In this document: positions 1 to 5,720 of the stretch, piece after piece
How the letters are laid out: each line of letters starts with the position of its first letter
How positions within the stretch are numbered: the first letter of the stretch is position 1
From: Verrucomicrobiales bacterium
Lineage (GTDB): Bacteria; Verrucomicrobiota; Verrucomicrobiia; Limisphaerales; UBA1100
Length of the DNA: 15,336 bases
Reading direction: 5' to 3'
Assembly: GCA_002724615.1 (NCBI GenBank)
Contig: PBPF01000169.1
Location: 1-15,336 of the forward strand
Notes under the pieces: model-generated
Databases searched by the model: none
Told to the model about the DNA's origin: nothing
What the model saw: only the letters and a program-made list of their open reading frames with translations
Program-made: the position numbers and the translations under genes

Positions 1-357
1 CGGCCACAGGGCACCCTGCTCAGTTGCACGTTCAATAATAGTATCCTGAAATTTCACAAGACCATCCCCCTTGGACAAGGAGGTGACCGCGCTGATCAGT
101 GACCAAACACAGATGGTGAAGATTGACAGCACGATGAGTACCGTTGCAATGCGCCATGCGCGGACTTGGCTCTCGAGAGAGTGGATCTCGTCGATGGCCT
201 CCCCGGCGCAAATGACGCCGTCGCTTTCGGCAGTTTCCTCGGAGGTGTCATTGTCTTGGGAACCTTCAGATTCCTGAGAAACTGTAGTTTCCTCATTCTC
301 CTCCTCGGGGTTGTTGGAGGAAGTATTTTCGGGGTCGTTAGACGATGGGTCCGTCAT
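1..357 (-). CDS. Partial single-pass membrane protein of unknown function (N-terminal 119 residues)
   Basis: A minus-strand frame opens at an ATG at 357-355 and stays open to the left edge, giving 119 residues without a stop, so the C-terminus lies outside the window. Residues 1-59 are strongly acidic and rich in Asn, Ser, Glu and Thr, with no predicted fold. Residues 70-91 (IATVLIVLSIFTICVWSLISA region) form one hydrophobic membrane segment preceded by basic VRAWR, which suggests the acidic N-terminus is cytoplasmic and the missing part periplasmic. I do not recognise a family. A sigma70-like promoter lies 35 bases upstream (392-420); no Shine-Dalgarno sequence is evident. It is transcribed divergently from the DUF5069 gene. 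The composition bias and TM segment make it a credible gene; the function is open. Confidence 0.72.
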   Translation of the reverse strand, partial: MTDPSSNDPENTSSNNPEEENEETTVSQESEGSQDNDTSEETAESDGVICAGEAIDEIHSLESQVRAWRIATVLIVLSIFTICVWSLISAVTSLSKGDGLVKFQDTIIERATEQGALWP

Positions 358-515
358 GATATTAGTCTGTTGACAAGTTGGTTGAACGCGAAATATCAGA
401 GCCTGTGGAAAAGTTGTCAATAACGTTTTTGGGGATATTGAAGTTTTAAAACTATACCTATTTTGGAGGCACTTGTGGGTTTGACAGATTGGTGGGGTGG
501 AGGAACGCTTTGGGA
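358..515. other. Divergent intergenic region
   Basis: This 158-base gap separates two divergently transcribed genes. It is AT-richer than the flanks, especially 421-464, and contains the minus-strand promoter described separately. For the plus-strand DUF5069 gene only loose -10-like sequence (around 453-460) is visible, without a convincing -35 partner. GGAGG motifs occur at 465-469 and 499-503; the second is the more plausible ribosome-binding site for the ATG at 516. An in-frame TTG at 489 also exists but is 19 bases from the first GGAGG. Confidence 0.5.
392..420 (-). promoter_or_regulatory. Putative sigma70-like promoter for the left-edge minus-strand gene
   Basis: Reading the minus strand, TTGACA (420-415) is a perfect -35 box, followed by a 17-base spacer and GATATT (397-392), a 4/6 match to the -10 box. 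The start codon at 357 lies 35 bases below the -10 box. TTGACAA (370-376) and TTGTCAA (414-420) form a 7-base inverted repeat with one arm on the -35 box, so an operator is conceivable. Confidence 0.45.
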
Positions 516-947
516 ATGAGCGAGACGATTTTTCCGCGGAGCCCGCGCGAGCATATGGCGGGCTGGGTTTGGTTGCCGAGGTTTGTGGATAAGATTCGAT
601 TAAATGCGGCAGGTCGACTGCATCCTGACTACCAGCCGAACTTTTGCGTGAAGGGCTTCGACCTCGCGTGGCTGGAGGTGGCGGGGCTCAAGGCAGAGAC
701 GTTTGTTGGGATGGTGGAAGGCACTGTGACCGATGGAGAGGTTTGCGACTGGGTGGCGCGTAACGCGAACACGAATTCGGACGACCAAGCGACCTTTCGC
801 GAAAAGATGGAGAATTACGGGAAGGATGAGTCGAATGCCGAGTTGCGCGCGCTGCTCCAAAAGCGCAAGGAGGACGCGGGGATGGGGGACCGCGATGACA
901 TCCAATGTTTTGTGGATTTCATTGAGGCTGACGAGGGCAGGTTTTAA
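516..947 (+). CDS. DUF5069 domain-containing protein
   Basis: A 143-residue soluble protein without signal peptide or membrane segment. Residues 9-22 (SPREHMAGWVWLPR) followed by FVDKIR, LHPDY and later WLEVAGL are the conserved N-terminal signature of the DUF5069 family, common in Verrucomicrobiota and relatives; its biochemical role is unknown. The length matches the family. I chose ATG 516 over an in-frame TTG at 489: the family pattern begins just before SPRE, and GGAGG (499-503) lies 12 bases upstream, a somewhat long but usable spacing. The N-terminal extension from TTG has no family counterpart that I recognise. It stands alone on the plus strand and ends two bases before a hairpin terminator shared with the converging minus-strand run. 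Confidence 0.88.
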   Translation: MSETIFPRSPREHMAGWVWLPRFVDKIRLNAAGRLHPDYQPNFCVKGFDLAWLEVAGLKAETFVGMVEGTVTDGEVCDWVARNANTNSDDQATFREKMENYGKDESNAELRALLQKRKEDAGMGDRDDIQCFVDFIEADEGRF

Positions 948-949
948 AC

Positions 950-981
950 AAAAAAAGACGCCGGGTGATATTCCCGGCGTC
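950..981 (-). terminator. Rho-independent terminator of the long minus-strand run (also backs onto the DUF5069 gene)
   Basis: A perfect 9-base-pair stem, GACGCCGGG (957-965) and CCCGGCGTC (973-981), closes a 7-base loop. On the minus strand the stem is followed by seven Ts (complement of A950-A956), the classical intrinsic terminator layout, 19 bases past the stop of the oxidoreductase gene at 1001. On the plus strand the hairpin begins 10 bases past the DUF5069 stop but is followed only by CTAATGGTTTT, so termination in that direction would be weaker. Confidence 0.88.
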
Positions 982-1000
982 CTAATGGTTTTCAATCCGC

Positions 1001-2470
1001 CTAGCTGGACAAGTCCGGCACGACGTAAGGTTTTCGGTATTCGCGGGTAAGCAGTTTGTTCGCCTTGGCGTTACCGTGGAAGGTTTCCTTCTTGGTATCC
1101 ATCTCCAGCGCAGGTCCGAGGGTCAGCGGGGTGGCTTTCAGGTCCACCTCGTTCTTCGCAGCCAGATGGTCGATCATGCGGTCCACGGCCTCAAGGGCAC
1201 TGTCGTCCTTCTTGGCGAAGGCCCGAATGTCTTCCACGCTGGCTTCCTTGCCGACACGGTGGCTGATGTTGCCGGTGTGGCAAAGAGCACTGGAGAGATG
1301 GCCTTCCAGAATCTCGGCTGTCAGGTCCGAGGGCTTGCGGCTACGTACGGCGTTGATGAAGTTTTCGAAGTGGTTCCCACCACCCCCGAAGTTCTTGATC
1401 TGCTTGTTGTCATTGTCATAGACCTGCACGGAACCGTAGTTGCGCACGGCCACCCAGCCTTTCTCGCACTCTACAAACACCGCCACACTGCCGCCGCGGT
1501 AGGTCGGGCGCTTGCCGGACCCCTTTACCTCGCCCAATCCGCGTACCTCGAAAATGAGGGGGGCGGTTTTGTAGTCGTGGTAGATCACTTGTGTGTTTGC
1601 GGTTTCGCCATCGTCCTCATAGCCGAGGCGTCCGCCAATGCTCCACACGCGGGGGGACAACTCCATGTCATTGAGGAACCAGCGGGCAATGTCCATCTGG
1701 TGGATGCCTTGGTTGCCGAGGTCGCCGTTGCCGTAGTCCCACATCCAGTGCCAGTCGTAGTGCAGGCGTTTGCGGGTGAGGGGCTTCTTGGGGGCTGGGC
1801 CGAGCCAAAGGTCGTAGGCAACGGACTCAGGTATGGGATTGTCATCTTTGGTGTGGCCGATGCTCGGGCGGCGTTTGTAGCATAGGCCGCGTGAGACCTT
1901 GATTTTGCCCAGCGCGCCGGATTTCACAAACTCGACAGCGTCCTGAATGCACTTGGAACTACGGGCCTGCGTGCCGGTCTGGACGATCTTCTTGTGCTTG
2001 CGCGCGGCGTTCACTATCTGACGGCCTTCCCATACATTGTGGCTGACGGGCTTTTCAACGTAGACATCCTTGCCAGCCTGAATGGCCCAGATGGAGGCGA
2101 GCGCGTGCCAGTGGTTTGGTGTGGCCACGGTGACGATGTCGAGATCCTTGTCCTCGAACATCTCGCGCATATCCAAATAGCCCTTGACCTTATACTTATC
2201 GACGCCTGCCTTGAGGACATTGCGATCCACGTCGCAAAGGGCATGCAGACGCACGCCTTTCTCAGCCTTCTGTAGCCCGCGTATGGAGCCGATGTGGCTG
2301 CCGCCGCGCCCGCGGAATCCGATGGTGGCGGCGTTGAGGGCCTCGTTGGCGCCCTTGACGCGGGCCCAGCTGGCAGCGGTCATGCCCGCAGTGGCGCCGG
2401 CGAACAGGGAGGTCTTCAGGAACGACCGGCGGGTCTGCCGGATGTGTCTGGTTTGATATGATTTGTTCAT
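1001..2470 (-). CDS. Tat-exported Gfo/Idh/MocA family oxidoreductase
   Basis: A 489-residue NAD(P)-dependent oxidoreductase, probably acting on a sugar or sugar-derived polyol; the substrate cannot be read from sequence. Residues 12-19 (QTRRSFLK) plus the hydrophobic stretch 20-36 form a twin-arginine signal, so it is exported folded with cofactor. The Rossmann fold begins at 50-60 with a GFRGRGG variant of the GxGxxG loop; TPNHWH (117-122) and the family's EKP motif (139-141, Lys140) follow. The segment 238-264 contains GNQGIHQMDIARW, the usual catalytic-domain histidine region. A variant start 16 codons upstream would bury the Tat motif; ATG 2470 gives the usual spacing. It starts two bases after the stop of the DUF6807 gene, so the two are almost certainly co-translated. 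A terminator follows at 950-981. Confidence 0.93.
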   Translation of the reverse strand: MNKSYQTRHIRQTRRSFLKTSLFAGATAGMTAASWARVKGANEALNAATIGFRGRGGSHIGSIRGLQKAEKGVRLHALCDVDRNVLKAGVDKYKVKGYLDMREMFEDKDLDIVTVATPNHWHALASIWAIQAGKDVYVEKPVSHNVWEGRQIVNAARKHKKIVQTGTQARSSKCIQDAVEFVKSGALGKIKVSRGLCYKRRPSIGHTKDDNPIPESVAYDLWLGPAPKKPLTRKRLHYDWHWMWDYGNGDLGNQGIHQMDIARWFLNDMELSPRVWSIGGRLGYEDDGETANTQVIYHDYKTAPLIFEVRGLGEVKGSGKRPTYRGGSVAVFVECEKGWVAVRNYGSVQVYDNDNKQIKNFGGGGNHFENFINAVRSRKPSDLTAEILEGHLSSALCHTGNISHRVGKEASVEDIRAFAKKDDSALEAVDRMIDHLAAKNEVDLKATPLTLGPALEMDTKKETFHGNAKANKLLTREYRKPYVVPDLSS

Positions 2471-2472
2471 GA

Positions 2473-3456
2473 TTATTTGTTGGATTTTGAAACTTGGGTG
2501 CTGGCAAAGCGTTGCCATTCCTTCTCGATCTCGGTGGCCTTTGCGGGGCCGTCATGCCAGAGGAACCGGTAGCGGAAGGTAAGGTTTTGGCCCTGCTTGA
2601 GAGTGTAGTCGCCGGCGTGCGGATCCTTGAGGCGTAGGAAGTGGCGGCGGCCGTAGATGTTGGCAGAGCAGAGCCCATAAGCGCGCGCATGCCAGCCGGT
2701 GGGATGGCGCGGGTTTTTGGGATGGTCAAAGATGGCGACACCGAGTGTCTTACCTTCCACTGTACCGTAGTATGCGACCCACTTGGCAAACTTACCCCAG
2801 CATGCAGCGTCCTTCACGCCTTCGCTGTTAAGCATGTGGCCTTTTGCCTGAATCTTGGCGGTCCCGTGGGGGCTGACGCACATGCTGTCGGGTACGCGGA
2901 TGGACATGCCGGCATCCTTGTCGTCCTGCAGAACGATGTCTCCCTCGGAGGCGTGGATGGTGATTGTGTAGTCCAGCATGCGACCGGCCTTGGGGGCGTG
3001 AAAGACGATCTCTCGAGAATCAGTGGCGACCGTCTCACCGTTCTTGGCCACCCACTTGTTGCGGCTGTGGATGGCGCCGTTCCCGGTGAACTTGATGTGG
3101 GTCTGCACCTGCTTGCCGCTGTTGGCATTCTCACCCCAAAAATCGCTGACGGTGCCGGTCTTGATGGCCTTCACATGGCGATGACCCCACCAGAGGCTGC
3201 GGTGGTGTACGTGGTCGTTGGACTCTCCGGGCAGCGCCTTTTCCATGGGATAACGCCTGGTCATCAGCGTCTTGCTGTCGGTCCACAGTACGGGGTAGAG
3301 GACAGGCTTTGGGATGCCGGTGTAGTGGTACTCAGTAAAGAGTTTGCCGTCGATCTTGACGATGAGTTTGCCCTTACCTTGGGTGATGGAAACGTCGCCG
3401 CCAGCTATTGCCAGCAGGGGAAGGGACAACAGGGAGATTAGTGCAATCCGTTTCAT
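2473..3456 (-). CDS. Secreted DUF6807 ('PmoA-like') protein
   Basis: A 327-residue exported protein of the DUF6807 family, often labelled 'PmoA family' in databases although it is unrelated to the membrane subunit of methane monooxygenase. A signal peptide spans residues 1-18 (basic KR, hydrophobic core, AIAGG). Family hallmarks are KPVLYPV (50-56), where the substrate-facing strand lies, and the histidine-rich DHVHHRSLWWGH (81-92); conserved FDHPKNPRHPTGWHARAYG follows near the C-terminus. In PVC and Bacteroidota genomes such genes commonly neighbour Gfo/Idh/MocA oxidoreductases, as here (two-base gap), which suggests a shared carbohydrate-related pathway. It has one of the few good ribosome-binding sites of the run, GGAG (3466-3463) six bases before ATG, so translation restarts independently after the Bat genes. 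Function in detail is unknown. Confidence 0.88.
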   Translation of the reverse strand: MKRIALISLLSLPLLAIAGGDVSITQGKGKLIVKIDGKLFTEYHYTGIPKPVLYPVLWTDSKTLMTRRYPMEKALPGESNDHVHHRSLWWGHRHVKAIKTGTVSDFWGENANSGKQVQTHIKFTGNGAIHSRNKWVAKNGETVATDSREIVFHAPKAGRMLDYTITIHASEGDIVLQDDKDAGMSIRVPDSMCVSPHGTAKIQAKGHMLNSEGVKDAACWGKFAKWVAYYGTVEGKTLGVAIFDHPKNPRHPTGWHARAYGLCSANIYGRRHFLRLKDPHAGDYTLKQGQNLTFRYRFLWHDGPAKATEIEKEWQRFASTQVSKSNK

Positions 3457-3462
3457 GGGTGA

Positions 3463-3466
3463 CTCC
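3463..3466 (-). promoter_or_regulatory. Ribosome-binding site of the DUF6807 gene
   Basis: GGAG on the minus strand, six bases before the ATG at 3456-3454. It stands out because most other starts in the nine-gene run have no recognisable Shine-Dalgarno sequence. No T-rich terminator and no clear promoter are visible in the 48-base gap 3457-3504; a 5-base-pair GGGTT/AACCC inverted repeat (3487-3501) is too weak to call. Confidence 0.55.
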
Positions 3467-3504
3467 GCGATGCTGGTGGGGCGCGCGGGTTAGGTCAACC
3501 CAAA

Positions 3505-4314
3505 TTACGGCGGAAACACAAGCAGGTTGGGGCCATCGCTGGTGGCTTGCTGGATCCAGCCGGAGCGCCGCAGTGCGCCTTCCTCGAAAGCTACCTTGAG
3601 CCACCCCCCATTGCGGCGGTCCATAATGTTCAACTCAATACCGTCGCTGATAGGGTCGGGATCGGTATGGCTGGGAGCTACGGACTCCGGCACTTCGGTG
3701 GGAGTAAGGGGGCGCTTGTAAAGGGGTGTCTCGCGGATGGTGATCGCCTCGTCTTCAGCCGATTGATAATCCCATGCGGCCCAAGCCATCGCACCCAGTC
3801 CCGCGCCAACGCCAAGCAGTAGGTGTGCGCCGATCCCCCAGCGGTTTTGCCACGGGGCGTGCACCTGTCGGGCGGTCAGAAGCAGCAGGCTGAGGGTCAG
3901 GCAAAGTGATGCGGCCCCGGCCCATTCGTTAAGTGTGAGCCAGCCTGTGAAAACCCGAAGTGGAGGCTCGCGAGGGGGTTGGCCATGCACGATCTCTCGA
4001 GCGCGCAGGAGGTTGGCGCGGTTTTGGGTGTCGCGTGGGTTCAGTCGGCGAGCTAGGCGGTAATGGTAAATGGCACGGCCCAGGCTTGTGGTCCCGGTGC
4101 CAATACCACCGCCCTGTTCGCGGCCGTGCTCAAGATAGGCATTGGCGAGGTTGTGGTGCAGTGCACTGGAGACGTGGCCTTTGGCGAGGGTTTTCTCATA
4201 TTCAAGAATTGCCTTTTCATAATGGCCACGGTCGAAGGCTTGATTCCCGGCCGGGAAATCGGCGACGGCACTCACAGCAAGGAAGAGGATGGCGCTGGCG
4301 GCTTTAAACTTCAT
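3505..4314 (-). CDS. batE: BatE-like membrane protein: signal peptide, TPR repeats, two TM segments, SH3-like domain
   Basis: A 269-residue protein at the end of the Bat module. Residues 1-18 are a signal peptide (AVSAVA before D19). Residues 20-107 hold TPR-like helices (FDRGHYEKAILEYEKTL, ALHHNLANAYLE, AIYHYRLARRLNPRD). Two membrane segments at about 131-148 and 160-181 precede a C-terminal bacterial SH3-like region (about 189-262: ITIRETPLYKRP, GGWLKVAFEEG, RSGWIQQ). TPR followed by SH3 is the layout of BatE in Bacteroides-type aerotolerance clusters, where it is thought to scaffold periplasmic assemblies. The ATG at 4314 overlaps the batD stop by 11 bases. Its signal peptide resembles that of BatD next door (both end in SAVAD). 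The frame is open far upstream inside batD, but that extension is proline-rich shadow sequence. Confidence 0.85.
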   Translation of the reverse strand: MKFKAASAILFLAVSAVADFPAGNQAFDRGHYEKAILEYEKTLAKGHVSSALHHNLANAYLEHGREQGGGIGTGTTSLGRAIYHYRLARRLNPRDTQNRANLLRAREIVHGQPPREPPLRVFTGWLTLNEWAGAASLCLTLSLLLLTARQVHAPWQNRWGIGAHLLLGVGAGLGAMAWAAWDYQSAEDEAITIRETPLYKRPLTPTEVPESVAPSHTDPDPISDGIELNIMDRRNGGWLKVAFEEGALRRSGWIQQATSDGPNLLVFPP

Positions 4315-5719
4315 CGACAGGGTCGTCCATTCGGGCGAGGGCGAGAAGGATGTTGCGGTGTGCGGAAAAGGCTTCGGCAAGGGCCGGGCCGGTGGCTGGG
4401 CCGAATCGTACGGCATTGGCAGTGTCGAGAAATTTTGAGAGGGCGTCGGTGGCCTCGGGGGATAGTTGGCCGGAGAGTTCGCCACGCAGGACGGCCTCCG
4501 TGATGCCGCCGGCCGGGATGTCGAGACGTTCGCCGATGCGTTCGCGCAGCAGGTGGGTGGCAAGTTGATAGAAGGGCTCGGCGGATTTTTCGCGGGCAAG
4601 GGCTTCCAGCCGGCGGCACTCGTTGCGCAGGAGTTTCTCCACGCGCAGTCGGCGGGTGAGGCGCGGCCGGGCGTCGTAGTAATCGCGCCGCCTTCGCCAG
4701 ATGAGGGCGACGCAAAACGCACCCAACGGCACGGTCTGTGCAGCCAGGAACCAAGGCTGGGAAAGCAGGGGAACTGGTGGCAGAGCAAGTGTGCCGGGAT
4801 GTTTCTTTTGCGTAATTTTTTCGGGCGCGTCAGTTTCTGTGGGTTGATTTTTTGTGGTGGGTTCCTCGACGGGTTTCTCGGGCGGCATTTCGCCAAAGGC
4901 TTGAAGGAGGATGGGCTGGGTGTCGGCCTCGACGTAGGTCTGGGTGTCGGGGTTGAAATAGCTGAAGGGGAGCGCGGGGATTTCAATGGGGCCGGGAGCA
5001 CGGGGAAGCAGATTGACCCGGAACACCTTGGCAAACTCGGGATCCAGTCCTCGCCGTGGCGGCGTGGGTGTGCGGCGGGGTTCATCGACGCGGAAGTTCC
5101 CCCAGTCGCCATCCTTTGGTTCCGGCATGGGCACATGGTCCAGCGCGCCGCGGCCGGTGATGGCGAGGATCAACTCGACTGGCGTGTTTACGCGAACGCG
5201 AGTCTTGTCGACTTGGGTATGTACGCTGAATTGACCGACTGCGCCGGTAAAGCTCGTGGACTGGCCTTCGGCGGGTAGTGGCTTGACGGTCAGTGTTAGC
5301 GCGGGCGTCTTGGGCTCGTGTTTCTCCTGCTTCAGGATGGCGCCGGCGAATCGCTTGACGATCAACTCAGTTTGGAAGGAGATCTTCACCTCGCCGGGTT
5401 GGTTGGCCACGGCGTAGTTGCGGTAGTGATAAACAGGATACCTGCGGCCGTTGACGACGGTCTGGTTCATCGTTAGCTCTGGGCGCTGTTTTAGCCAGCG
5501 GACCGAGTCGGATTGCAGGCGCGGCGGATGGTTGCGCAACTCGTTGAGGTCGATCGGGATGCGGTCGTAGCCGGGGAAATGCACCTGCAGGTCGACGAGA
5601 AACATTTGGTTGCGGAACACCGGCTGGCTGGGCATCACGGCTTTGAGAAAAACGACGCGGTCATCCGCCACCGCCGATGCGGCCAGTAGGCAGGCGGCCA
5701 GTGTTGCTGGGAGGCGCAT
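4304..5719 (-). CDS. batD: BatD family protein (short form)
   Basis: A 471-residue BatD-like protein ('oxygen tolerance' family). A signal peptide covers residues 1-18 (cleavage after AVA, before DD). The periplasmic part consists of beta-rich segments typical of BatD, such as PVFRNQMFLVDLQVHFPGY near the N-terminus and VDKTRVRVNTPVELILAITG followed by LDHVPMPEP. A single membrane segment lies at about 322-341, followed by RRRR, so the last 130 residues are cytoplasmic and helical. This topology is typical, but many BatD proteins approach 600 residues, so it seems to lack one periplasmic domain. ATG 5719 starts one base after the stop of the giant BatB/C protein, and the gene's end overlaps the next start; translation is coupled on both sides. 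The open frame extends 130 codons upstream, but only this start gives a signal peptide. Confidence 0.87.
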   Translation of the reverse strand: MRLPATLAACLLAASAVADDRVVFLKAVMPSQPVFRNQMFLVDLQVHFPGYDRIPIDLNELRNHPPRLQSDSVRWLKQRPELTMNQTVVNGRRYPVYHYRNYAVANQPGEVKISFQTELIVKRFAGAILKQEKHEPKTPALTLTVKPLPAEGQSTSFTGAVGQFSVHTQVDKTRVRVNTPVELILAITGRGALDHVPMPEPKDGDWGNFRVDEPRRTPTPPRRGLDPEFAKVFRVNLLPRAPGPIEIPALPFSYFNPDTQTYVEADTQPILLQAFGEMPPEKPVEEPTTKNQPTETDAPEKITQKKHPGTLALPPVPLLSQPWFLAAQTVPLGAFCVALIWRRRRDYYDARPRLTRRLRVEKLLRNECRRLEALAREKSAEPFYQLATHLLRERIGERLDIPAGGITEAVLRGELSGQLSPEATDALSKFLDTANAVRFGPATGPALAEAFSAHRNILLALARMDDPVDEV

Positions 5720-5720
5720 G

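Noticed and set aside
170..179. Palindrome CTCTCGAGAG
   Set aside because: Lies inside coding sequence as an isolated short palindrome; expected by chance.
489..515. TTG start nine codons upstream for the DUF5069 gene
   Set aside because: Ribosome-binding site spacing is 19 bases and the added residues have no family match; ATG 516 is better.
1076..1885. 269-codon plus-strand open frame opposite the oxidoreductase gene
   Set aside because: It lies wholly antisense to a well-supported Gfo/Idh/MocA gene with all family motifs; its translation has no recognisable domain and is a shadow of GC-rich codon bias.
2641..3441. 266-codon plus-strand open frame opposite the DUF6807 gene
   Set aside because: Antisense shadow; the minus-strand protein has a signal peptide, ribosome-binding site and family motifs.
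4315..5136. Long upstream extension of the batE-like frame into batD
   Set aside because: The extra residues are Pro/Ser/Arg-rich out-of-frame batD sequence; the signal peptide starts at ATG 4314.
4466..5278. 270-codon plus-strand open frame opposite batD
   Set aside because: Antisense shadow of batD with no start signal or domain.
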